Source: Acidimicrobiaceae bacterium
GTDB lineage: Bacteria; Actinomycetota; Acidimicrobiia; Acidimicrobiales; Ilumatobacteraceae
Reading direction: 5' to 3'
Assembly (NCBI GenBank): GCA_020637235.1
Contig: JACJWG010000018.1
Span: forward strand, 1 to 64,000
DNA: 64,000 nt
Positions 1 through 6,576 of the stretch are shown here, one piece after another. The translations under genes were made by a program, and so were the position numbers. Within the stretch, counting starts at the first letter, position 1. Each line of letters begins with the position of its first letter. The notes below the pieces were generated by a model. The model was not told where the DNA came from, searched no databases, and was given only the letters and a program-made list of their open reading frames with translations.

Positions 1-30
1 AGTGCTTGGGTGGCGGCCTCGCCGTGGTGT

Positions 31-41
31 TGCGAGGGACC
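31..41 (+). repeat. 11-bp direct repeat flanking the IS3 genes (copy 1; copy 2 at 1204-1214)
   Basis: TGCGAGGGACC occurs at 31-41 and again at 1204-1214 in the same orientation, on either side of the orfA/orfB pair. IS3 elements normally end in inverted repeats and make 3-5 bp target duplications, so this pair fits neither expectation well. It may be chance or a trace of an earlier rearrangement. Confidence 0.4.
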
Positions 42-59
42 CGATGAGTGGTCCAGTTG

Positions 60-920
60 CTATGCGGCTCGGGGTTGGTTGATGGTCCACTTCGCGGCGA
101 AGTCGGTGGGGGTGAGCCCTCCGTGGGCGGAGTGGGGTCGGTTGACGTTGTAGTCGATCCGCCAGTCCTCGATGAGCACGCGGGCTTCGAGCAGGTTGTC
201 GAAGTGGCGGCCGTTGAGGAACTCATCGCGGAAGCGACCGTTGAAGCTCTCGATCCAGGCGTTCTGCCACGGCGAGCCCGGGTCGATGAAGACCGACGCC
301 GTGCCGTTGAATCGGCACCAGTCCGCAACGGCGTGGGCGATGAACTCTGGCCCGTTGTCGAACCGCACGAACCCCGGTGCCATGCCGCGTTCGAGCACGA
401 GCCGTTCCAAGATGTCCACGACGTCGTCGGCGTCGATCGAGCGGTGGACTTCGATGGCGAGGCATTCGCGGGTGAACTCGTCGATCACGTTGAGCATCTT
501 CAGGGTACGCCCGTCGCTGGTGGTGTCGAACTGGAAGTCGAGCGCCCACAGGGCGTTGGGTCGGATCGGGCACATCGCCCCGACCGGGGCGCCGATCCCG
601 ATCAGCCGCTTCTTGCGCTTGCGCGTGGGAACGCGCAGGCCCTCGTCACGCCACAGCCGGCGGATCCGCTTGTTGTTCACCTGCCAGCCGGCCTGACGGG
701 CCGCGTGCGCAGCGCGGCGCCACCCCCACCGCGGACGCTGCTTCGAGAAGTCGCGCAGGAACTCGCGGAGACAGGCCTCGTCGTCACTGATCGGCGGCGG
801 CGCGAGGCGCTGGGTTGAGCGGTGCTGACCGACCACGGTGCAGGCGCGTCGCTGGGAGACCCCGAACCGGGCGCGCAGCATCTCGACAGCCGCGCGCTTG
901 CGGTCCGGGGTCAGAATTCC
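60..920 (-). CDS. IS3-family transposase OrfB (DDE integrase domain)
   Basis: The catalytic part of the IS3 transposase, in the -1 frame relative to orfA. It contains the HTH_21 region (RWGWRRAAHAARQAG) and the integrase core with all three acidic residues: D in WALDFQFD, D in VRFDNGPEF, and E in WIESFNGRFRDEF. The product ends with the usual NRPHSAHGGLTP motif region. It is probably made mainly as a frameshift fusion from orfA. I give 920, the point where the frame can be entered at the G run; an internal ATG lies at 881. No stop codon or missing catalytic residue is seen. Confidence 0.9.
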   Translation of the reverse strand, partial: GILTPDRKRAAVEMLRARFGVSQRRACTVVGQHRSTQRLAPPPISDDEACLREFLRDFSKQRPRWGWRRAAHAARQAGWQVNNKRIRRLWRDEGLRVPTRKRKKRLIGIGAPVGAMCPIRPNALWALDFQFDTTSDGRTLKMLNVIDEFTRECLAIEVHRSIDADDVVDILERLVLERGMAPGFVRFDNGPEFIAHAVADWCRFNGTASVFIDPGSPWQNAWIESFNGRFRDEFLNGRHFDNLLEARVLIEDWRIDYNVNRPHSAHGGLTPTDFAAKWTINQPRAA

Positions 921-1195
921 CCCTTCGCGACCTCCCGCAGCATGTCGATGTCGAGCGCCTGGTTCGCGACCAGCTTCTTCAACCGGGCGTTCTCCGCCTC
1001 GAGCTCCTTCAGGCGCTTCGCGTCGTTGGCCTTCATCCCGCCGTACTGGGCGAGCCAGCGATGCCACGTCGACTCCGCGATCTCCAGATGCCGGCACACC
1101 TCGTCGAGCTCCCTGCCCGTGGCGAGCAGGCGATGCCCCTCGTCGAGCTTGCGGATGATCTGCTCCGGCGTGTGCCGGCGACGCTTCTTGGTCAT
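911..1195 (-). CDS. IS3-family transposase OrfA
   Basis: A 94-residue protein. The N-terminal half (HTPEQIIRKLDEGHRL) is the helix-turn-helix that binds the element ends, and residues about 62-90 form a leucine-zipper-like helix (LKELEAENARLKKLV). It ends in LREVAKGEF and then TGA. Just before the stop, the mRNA has a run of five G (919-923 in window coordinates). Slippage by one base there would put ribosomes into the orfB frame at about position 920. This is the usual way IS3 elements make the OrfAB transposase. The length is normal for the family. Confidence 0.93.
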   Translation of the reverse strand: MTKKRRRHTPEQIIRKLDEGHRLLATGRELDEVCRHLEIAESTWHRWLAQYGGMKANDAKRLKELEAENARLKKLVANQALDIDMLREVAKGEF

Positions 1196-1287
1196 GGTCG
1201 TTGTGCGAGGGACCTCCCGAACGAGGGATCGCTGGCGCTCGGAGTCGCATCCGCAGCGGCGTGTAGGGCGATCCCCGCTCAGCGACG

Positions 1288-1432
1288 ATGGCCGAGTTCT
1301 GGAGCCAAGTCATCTCGTCCGAGATCTGGGCGCGGTCGCTCGAGCTCGAGTCAGCCCTCCAGCGTCTGCGTGCCCGGCCCGTCCACGCTGTCGATCGCGG
1401 ATGCAAATCCTGGGAGGCCGATTCGCCCTGAC
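1288..1432 (+). pseudogene. Possible 5' fragment of a gene split by the IS256 element
   Basis: An ATG at 1288 opens a plus-strand frame (MAEFWSQVISSEIWARSLEL...) that is codon-biased like the neighbouring genes and runs to the IS256 left end, where it stops by chance a few bases later. On the far side of the element, at 2861-2956, a plus-strand frame (beginning about FGVLMDAVRICSLGQITD) runs to a TGA. The two could be the ends of one interrupted gene. I do not recognise the family, and no clear target duplication joins them, so this is only a suggestion. Confidence 0.3.
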
Positions 1433-1461
1433 GGGGAGTGTCAGAGAAACGGTGTAACTGG
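1433..1461 (+). repeat. IS256 left terminal inverted repeat
   Basis: A 29-bp left end that pairs with the right end at 2832-2860 in inverted orientation. The best conserved block is AACGGTGTAAC, present in both. It lies 53 bp upstream of the transposase start codon. Confidence 0.85.
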
Positions 1462-1514
1462 TTGCTGGTCTGACAGGCTGACCCGCGGGGCGGGTCTGCC
1501 AGAGAGGACAGACA

Positions 1515-2819
1515 GTGACTGATTCTACTGAGACCATGGATGGTGCTCCGGGACCGGCCGAGCCGGCGGTGGTGGTGCCGCTGGATGAGGTTGATCGGCA
1601 GGCGTTCGCTGAACGGCTGGTTGCCGAGGCCCAGTCCGCTGGGGTGCGGCTGATCGGGCCGGGCGGTCTGCTCGCGGATGTCGCGAAGCGTGTGATCGAG
1701 ACCGGGCTCGAGGTCGAGATGACCGAGCACCTCGGCTACGCGAAACACGCCGCCGACGGCCGTGATCACGGGAACTCCCGGAACGGCACCCGGACCAAGA
1801 CGGTGATCACCGAGCTCGGCCCGATCGAGATCGATGTGCCGCGTGATCGTGACGGGACGTTCGAACCGGCAACGGTCCGCAAGCGGCAACGCCGTCTCGA
1901 AGGGGTCGACGCGATGGTGTTGTCGCTCACCGCGAAGGGCTTGACGACGGGTGAGGTCGCAGCGCATCTCGCCGAGGTCTACGGCGCGTCGGTGTCGAAG
2001 GACACGATCTCGAAGATCACCGACGCCGTGTTGGAAGAGATGGCCGGCTGGCTGATCCGCCCGCTCGACCGCGTCTATCCGGTGTTGTTCATCGACGCGA
2101 TCCACGTCAAGGTCCGCGACGGCCAGGTCGCGAACCGGGCGTTCTACTGCGCGATCGGCGTCACCGTCGACGGCCGCCGAGACATCCTCGGGATCTGGCC
2201 CTCGCCCGGTGGTGAAGGAGCGAAGTTCTGGCTCGGCGTGCTGACCGAGCTCCGCAACCGCGGCGTCGCCGATGTCTGCATCGTCGTGTGCGACGGCCTG
2301 AAAGGCCTGCCGGACGCGATCACCACGACCTGGCCGCAAGCGATCGTCCAGACCTGCGTGCTGCACCTGATCCGCAACACGTTCCGCTTCGCGGCCCGCC
2401 AGCACTGGGACGCGCTCGCCAGAGATCTGCGGCCGGTCTACACCGCGGTCAACGAGACCGAAGCACGCACCCGGCTCGACGACGTCTACGACCGATGGGC
2501 CGAGCGTTACCCGGCGATCCGGGTGCTCTGGGACAACGCCTGGACCGAGTTCGTGCCGTTCCTCGACTACCCGGCCGAGATCCGCCGAGTGATCTACTCG
2601 ACGAACTCGATCGAGAGCCTCCACGCCCGCTTCCGGCGAGCGACCCGAGCCAGAGGGCACTTCCCGAACGAGCAAGCAGCGATGAAATGCCTCTACCTTG
2701 TCGTCCGATCGCTCGACCCCACCGGCCGAGGATCCGAGCGATGGATGAACCGCTGGAAACCAGCCCTCAACGCCTTCGCGATCACCTTCGAAGGCCGACT
2801 CTTCCCAACCGACAACTAA
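1515..2819 (+). CDS. IS256-family (mutator-type) transposase
   Basis: A 434-residue DDE transposase of the IS256/Mutator family. The catalytic residues are in their usual settings: first D in LFIDAIHVKVRDG (about 195), second D in VCDGLKGLP (about 260), and E in YSTNSIESLHARFRR (about 370). The signature VLHLIRN is also present. The length is normal and there is no frameshift or stop, so the protein should be functional. It starts just inside the left inverted repeat and ends 12 bp before the right one. Confidence 0.95.
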   Translation: MTDSTETMDGAPGPAEPAVVVPLDEVDRQAFAERLVAEAQSAGVRLIGPGGLLADVAKRVIETGLEVEMTEHLGYAKHAADGRDHGNSRNGTRTKTVITELGPIEIDVPRDRDGTFEPATVRKRQRRLEGVDAMVLSLTAKGLTTGEVAAHLAEVYGASVSKDTISKITDAVLEEMAGWLIRPLDRVYPVLFIDAIHVKVRDGQVANRAFYCAIGVTVDGRRDILGIWPSPGGEGAKFWLGVLTELRNRGVADVCIVVCDGLKGLPDAITTTWPQAIVQTCVLHLIRNTFRFAARQHWDALARDLRPVYTAVNETEARTRLDDVYDRWAERYPAIRVLWDNAWTEFVPFLDYPAEIRRVIYSTNSIESLHARFRRATRARGHFPNEQAAMKCLYLVVRSLDPTGRGSERWMNRWKPALNAFAITFEGRLFPTDN

Positions 2820-2831
2820 CAATGCCAACAG

Positions 2832-2860
2832 CCGGTTACACCGTTAATCCGACAGTCCCC
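2832..2860 (+). repeat. IS256 right terminal inverted repeat
   Basis: The inverted partner of 1433-1461. Read on the minus strand it gives GGGGACTGTCGGATTAACGG followed by TGTAACCGG, matching the left end at most positions. Confidence 0.85.
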
Positions 2861-2956
2861 TTCGGAGTCCTCATGGACGCCGTGCGCATCTGCAGCCTGG
2901 GACAGATCACCGACGCCCTCTTCGACGTCGGCGGCCGCTACCGCCGGAACATCTGA

Positions 2957-3403
2957 CTCCCGACTTCACCCGTAACTGGTCCGCAACTCGACCAAAGGAG
3001 CCGCTACGCAGCCGGTGACCGTTGCGTTCGGTGACGCGGCCTTCGGTGCGTTCAGATGGAAGTGCGCGAGTTCGCCAGCCGCAGCGCAGCTGCAAGCCGT
3101 GTCCGACGTGGCAAGGTCGTCTAGCCCACGACGTCTCCTCGGATATCCAGAGACGAGATGCATGCGTACGTCGCCGCTCAACCGGACCTCCATGACGACA
3201 CGTCGACGTGGAACGTGAGGTTGTCGTTCGGCATTCGCCCGCTCCGAAACCAGAACCGTGCGATCGTCGCCGGTTCGACGAACGCAAAGAACACGTGCTG
3301 CGGAGGGCCGCGTCTCAAGCAACGAATCCGGCCGTGGGATCATGCTTGGGCCGGCTGGGCTGCGCCGGCTGGGGTTCGTGTGGCCTCGATTCGGTTCGGA
3401 CGG
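2957..3403. other. Region without a recognisable intact gene
   Basis: Between the IS256 flank and the MFS gene I find no frame with family features, although several short frames are open because of high GC. The only hint is a 22-codon frame at 3056-3124 that resembles the start of a Phd-type antitoxin (listed separately). The region looks like old gene debris next to the insertion sequences. Confidence 0.5.
3056..3124 (+). pseudogene. Possible remnant of a Phd/YefM-type antitoxin N-terminus
   Basis: A 22-residue frame, MEVREFASRSAAAS then RVRRGKVV, ends at TAG. Phd/YefM antitoxins typically begin with a VREF or VREL motif followed by about 15 residues to RV.(A/R)G. The match covers just this stretch, there is no toxin gene downstream, and the fragment is very short. 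It could easily be chance. Confidence 0.2.
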
Positions 3404-4552
3404 TCAGGTGTGATCGGTCGGGAGGGAGCGCGACGAGGGGCTGTGGTTGATGAGCATGCCGGTGCATGCTGCGAGGATGCCGACTCCGCCGATGGCGAGC
3501 AGTCCGAGCATGGTGGGTCTGTCGGCGACGATCGCCCCGAGGAGAAGTGCGCCGATGGAGCTGGCGCCCAGCTTCGCGCTGGCGCCGAGGGTGAACACGC
3601 CGGAGCGTAGGTGGGCCGGGGCGTAGTCGCTGCGAGCTCGGTAGGTGGCCACGAGCAGCGGACCGTCGGCCATCCCGATGGCCACGGCAACGGGGATCAT
3701 GATGGGCCAGCCCACGCCGCTGAGCAGCATCAGCAGGGCGCCGCTTGCCATGATGGCAGCCAGCGTCATCGAGACGGGTTCGGGGCGCCGTCGCGTGCGC
3801 GTGAGCGCGAGTGAACCGGCGAGCGCACCGATCGCGATGGAGGTCGCAGCAACTCCGGCGCGTTCCGGGGGCAACTGGTACGCGTCGACGGCGGCGACGA
3901 GTGCCAGCTCGAGCCCGCCGAGGCCGAGGCTGAACATGGTGGTCGATACCGTCACGGCCAGCAGCGCTCGGGAGCGTCCGATGGAGCGGGCGGCGTCGAG
4001 GATGCCGGGTCGTGCCGCTGTGTCGGGGGTCTGGTTGGTGCGACGTGCCGTCCGGGTGGTCGCCAACTGTGCGGCTGCCAGGAAGGTGAAGACCGCCAGG
4101 AGCATGAACGCTGCCGGGGGACGCCAGGCGGCGACTGCGGTGACGACCGCGGGAGCGAGCAGGCCCGCAATGTTGTAGCCGGTCCCGTCCCATGCCGCCA
4201 GCATCGAGTGGTCGTCACTCCATCCCATGATCACGCTGCTCAGCCCTCCCGTGAGGACCGGTGTGCAGACCGAGAAGATCACGGCCGCAAGCAGCGCCGG
4301 CGCGAGCTGCAGATCCGACACTGCGAGCACGACGCAGCCAGCGGTCGCGAGCGTTGCGCATCCTGCCACCCACCGTTCCGGATTCCGTGCACGATCGAGC
4401 GCAGACCCGAGGACTGGTCCGGTGAAGAGTTGTGGCAGCGTCGATGCGGCGATCAACGGAGCGGCGATTTCGGTTCGTCCCGCGCTCGCCGCCCACAGCA
4501 CCAATGCGAGTGCGGTCGCCTCCGGCTGCACCCGAGCGGTCGTCGAAGCCAT
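3404..4552 (-). CDS. MFS transporter (drug/metabolite exporter type)
   Basis: About 382 residues, almost entirely hydrophobic, with roughly 12 membrane helices and a more polar linker in the middle (ATTRTARRTNQTPDTAARPG, about 185-205). This is the usual 6+6 fold of the major facilitator superfamily. No substrate-defining motif is visible. It is divergent from the CGNR-type regulator at 4586, and the two share a very short control region, which suggests that the regulator controls this exporter. A GTG at 4582 would add ten residues; the ATG at 4552 fits the usual N-terminus better. Confidence 0.85.
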   Translation of the reverse strand: MASTTARVQPEATALALVLWAASAGRTEIAAPLIAASTLPQLFTGPVLGSALDRARNPERWVAGCATLATAGCVVLAVSDLQLAPALLAAVIFSVCTPVLTGGLSSVIMGWSDDHSMLAAWDGTGYNIAGLLAPAVVTAVAAWRPPAAFMLLAVFTFLAAAQLATTRTARRTNQTPDTAARPGILDAARSIGRSRALLAVTVSTTMFSLGLGGLELALVAAVDAYQLPPERAGVAATSIAIGALAGSLALTRTRRRPEPVSMTLAAIMASGALLMLLSGVGWPIMIPVAVAIGMADGPLLVATYRARSDYAPAHLRSGVFTLGASAKLGASSIGALLLGAIVADRPTMLGLLAIGGVGILAACTGMLINHSPSSRSLPTDHT

Positions 4553-4573
4553 CAGGATCCGGATGCGTAACGG

Positions 4574-4579
4574 TAAGAT
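4574..4579 (+). promoter_or_regulatory. Likely -10 box of the CGNR regulator gene
   Basis: TAAGAT fits the actinobacterial -10 pattern TAnnnT, and its end lies 6 bp before the ATG at 4586. Transcription would therefore begin at or next to the start codon, giving a leaderless mRNA. A 6-bp inverted repeat (GTAACG at 4567-4572, CGTTAC at 4590-4595) surrounds it and could be an operator for the regulator and the divergent MFS gene. Confidence 0.45.
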
Positions 4580-4585
4580 CACCGA

Positions 4586-5149
4586 ATGACGTTACCTTCG
4601 GTCGGTGCTGCTGCGGTCGTGCAGCGCGTGGTCGAACTCGTCGACGCCGTCGAACGCACCACCGACCGCATCGACCAGCGGTCGGCTGTCATCGGGGTCT
4701 TCGAACGCTGGAACGACGGCCCCGACGCCGCACTCGACGCTCGGTTCGACCGCGTCATCGCCGCGATCGCACGGCTGAGTCAGATCTTCGACGACATCGA
4801 CGCCGATCGCAGCGCCGCGCTCATCAACGGCTGGTTCAACGACGTCGCCGCCACACCTCGTCTCGTGCGAGAACCGGTCTGGGGATGGCACATCCACGTC
4901 GATCCGCCCGACGCCGATTGGTCGACCTGGCTGCTGGCATCCAGCGCACTCGGCTTCGCCGCTCTCCTTGCCGAGCGTGATCACGTGCCATGGGGACGAT
5001 GCGACGACGATGGCTGCCGCCGCCCGTACCTCGACCGAGGGCGGCGGACCGCACAGCGATACTGCTCACCTACCTGCGCATCACGAGCACGAGTGCGCAG
5101 GCACCGCGCCCGGACCGACAACGAATCCCGACACGCGCAGGCACGTTGA
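4586..5149 (+). CDS. CGNR zinc-finger domain protein (putative regulator)
   Basis: A 187-residue protein. The first about 130 residues are the helical, variable region that probably binds a ligand. The C-terminal about 45 residues are a CGNR-type zinc finger with Cys in WGRCDDDGCRRPYLD and YCSPTCASRARVRRHR, followed by a basic tail. CGNR proteins are thought to be DNA-binding regulators of stress or transport genes. Here the divergent MFS transporter is the obvious target. The ATG seems to be at or near the transcription start, so the message may be leaderless. Confidence 0.85.
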   Translation: MTLPSVGAAAVVQRVVELVDAVERTTDRIDQRSAVIGVFERWNDGPDAALDARFDRVIAAIARLSQIFDDIDADRSAALINGWFNDVAATPRLVREPVWGWHIHVDPPDADWSTWLLASSALGFAALLAERDHVPWGRCDDDGCRRPYLDRGRRTAQRYCSPTCASRARVRRHRARTDNESRHAQAR

Positions 5150-5343
5150 CACGGGCCGGCATGTCGCTCCGGGCGGCATCGGTCGAGCGCTGATCGTCAG
5201 GGCCGAGTCCCGACTGCGCGACGATCACGTCGAGTTCCTCCCAGTGAAGACCCTGTCTGCCTCGGCCGCCGACGGACGTGCTCGTCAAGCGGCTGTAGCA
5301 GCCGGGCCTGGTTCCGTTCGTCCGAGCCGGATCGCCGCGGCCC
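5150..5343. other. No recognisable gene
   Basis: A stretch after the CGNR gene without a supported reading frame. A minus-strand frame here (including WEELDVIVAQSGLGPDDQRS) looks codon-biased but matches no family I know. Given the chimeric fragment that follows, it may be further gene debris. Confidence 0.4.
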
Positions 5344-5484
5344 CTCGAGTTGGCCGAGTTCTGGAAGGCTGCGTTGGGCTGCGTCGCGGCACGGCCGCCC
5401 TTCGGGTGGAGCGTGGTGCTGCGACCGAGGCCTGAGGTGATCGAAGAACACGAGACGCGGCGAGGAACGAGTGCATACCGATGA
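5344..5484 (+). pseudogene. Chimeric scrap: VOC-protein fragment fused in frame to P-loop kinase fragment
   Basis: The first part (5350-5390) matches the start of the VOC gene at 12605 (window 12651-12691) with 3 differences in 41 bases, translating as LAEFWKAALGCVAA. From 5413 to 5481 the sequence switches to the P-loop kinase gene at 10329 (window 10647-10715), with only 4 differences in 69 bases, translating as VVLRPRPEVIEEHETRRG. The two pieces are joined in one frame that ends at TGA 5482-5484. No start codon is obvious. It lacks the P-loop and most of the VOC fold, so it cannot be functional as either. Confidence 0.75.
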
Positions 5485-5603
5485 TTCGGGCTTCGCAAAC
5501 CCGTCGCAACGCCGGTGGCGCTCGTCTAGCGTGAGCGTCCGTGCGCCTGTGACCGAACGCCCCATCTTGCTCGTAGCCCGCTACTTCAAGGAGTTCGTTC
5601 GTC

Positions 5604-6425
5604 ATGCCTGTTCCGCCATCCGCCTCCACACTCGAACCTGCACCGCTCGCAGGTCGCGTCGCACTCGTCACCGGGGTGTCGCGCCGAGTCGGGATCGCTG
5701 CCACGATCGCCCGTCAGATGCTGCTCGACGGAGCTTCCGTGCTTGCGTCGGGCTGGCATCCGCACGATGCCGACCAGCCTTGGGGCGCTGACGCCGGCCG
5801 AGCTCGAGCGACCATCGACTTCGTGACCACCGACCTCCCCGGCGCCGACGGTCGCTTCCACTACGTCGAGGCCGACCTGGCCGATCCCGAGACCCCCGGT
5901 TCGTTGGCGCGCCTTGCTGTCGAGCGGTTCGGAGCGCTCGACATCGTGGTTGCGTGCCACGCCCGATCGTCCAGCCAGTCGCTGCGTGACGTCACCGTTG
6001 CCGAACTCGACGCGAGCTGGGCGGTCAACGCTCGAGGAACCCTACTCCTGGCCAAAGCGCTTCAGCAGTATCGCGACCCGACTCGACCTGGCGGGCGACT
6101 GATCACGTTCACCAGCGGACAGCATCTCGGGCCCATGCCGGACGAGTTGCCGTACATCGTCTCGAAGGGAGCAATCCAGCAGATGACGGCGTCGCTGTCG
6201 GACGGCCTGATCGATGAAGGCATCACGGTCAACTGCGTCAACCCCGGTCCGGTCGACACCGGATACGCCGACGCTGACGCGCACGCACACGTCGCTGCGA
6301 TGTTCCCCGCGAAGCGCTGGGGACAGCCATCTGACGTGGCTTCCCTCGTTCGCTTTCTCGCGAGCGACGGCGGAGCGTGGGTCACTGGCCAGACCATCAA
6401 CGCTGAGGGAGGGTTCCGCAGATGA
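5604..6425 (+). CDS. SDR-family oxidoreductase
   Basis: A 273-residue short-chain dehydrogenase/reductase with a Rossmann fold. The cofactor-binding motif is a variant, TGVSRRVGIA, near residue 24. The NAG-type motif is replaced by VVACHARSS. The catalytic Tyr-Lys pair is in YIVSKGAIQQM, and the Ser lies in FTSGQHLG. The C-terminus has the usual PKRWGQP(S)DVA and TGQTINAEGG motifs of 3-oxoacyl-ACP reductase-like SDRs. The ATG has a good AAGGAG 12 bases upstream. It is convergent with the large lipoprotein gene; a repeat hairpin and a terminator lie between them. The substrate is unknown. Confidence 0.88.
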   Translation: MPVPPSASTLEPAPLAGRVALVTGVSRRVGIAATIARQMLLDGASVLASGWHPHDADQPWGADAGRARATIDFVTTDLPGADGRFHYVEADLADPETPGSLARLAVERFGALDIVVACHARSSSQSLRDVTVAELDASWAVNARGTLLLAKALQQYRDPTRPGGRLITFTSGQHLGPMPDELPYIVSKGAIQQMTASLSDGLIDEGITVNCVNPGPVDTGYADADAHAHVAAMFPAKRWGQPSDVASLVRFLASDGGAWVTGQTINAEGGFRR

Positions 6426-6470
6426 CCGCCCAACTCCCGCGCAGGACGGCAGCTCGGCGCTGTCGGTGGA

Positions 6471-6517
6471 CGTCGGGTGCGCTCCAGGTCGCTGAGCGAG
6501 CAGGAGCGCACCAGACG
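6471..6517. repeat. 47-nt hairpin repeat, copy A
   Basis: Two 22-nt arms (6471-6492 and 6496-6517) pair with three mismatches around a 3-nt loop. A second copy lies at 16002-16048. At arm position 15 the copies carry C-G and G-C pairs respectively, a compensatory change that supports a conserved RNA or DNA hairpin. Both copies lie between convergent genes. Confidence 0.7.
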
Positions 6518-6523
6518 TCTGAT

Positions 6524-6560
6524 GCCGCTCTGGACGGCATGACATTCCGTCCAGAGCGGC
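6524..6560. terminator. Bidirectional hairpin terminator
   Basis: A perfect 14-bp stem (GCCGCTCTGGACGG at 6524-6537, complement at 6547-6560) with a 9-nt loop sits between the convergent SDR and lipoprotein genes, 16 bp from the latter's stop. There is no U-tract, as is common for GC-rich actinobacteria. Confidence 0.8.
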
Positions 6561-6576
6561 ACCCTCGACGCTGCGG

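Larger units (their letters stand above)
1..1214 (-). mobile_element. IS3-family insertion sequence (boundaries uncertain)
   Basis: The minus strand carries the classic IS3 pair: a small HTH/leucine-zipper orfA and a DDE integrase-type orfB in the -1 frame. Both look intact, so the element may be active or recently so. I could not find convincing terminal inverted repeats. The left end may lie outside the window and the right end lies somewhere upstream of orfA. An exact 11-bp direct repeat occurs just beyond both genes (31-41 and 1204-1214), but that orientation does not fit normal IS3 ends. Coordinates are therefore only approximate. Confidence 0.75.
1433..2860 (+). mobile_element. Complete IS256-family insertion sequence
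   Basis: One full transposase gene is flanked by imperfect 29-bp terminal inverted repeats (1433-1461 and 2832-2860). Both ends start GGGGA and share the inner block ACGGTGTAAC. The element is about 1.43 kb, normal for IS256. I see no clear 8-9 bp target duplication, so either the outer bases have drifted or the flanks were rearranged after insertion. Confidence 0.88.

Noticed and set aside
60..2828. A 922-codon open frame on the minus strand spanning both insertion sequences
   Set aside because: Only the last about 280 codons are real (IS3 orfB). The rest is antisense to the IS256 transposase and stays open because of high GC.
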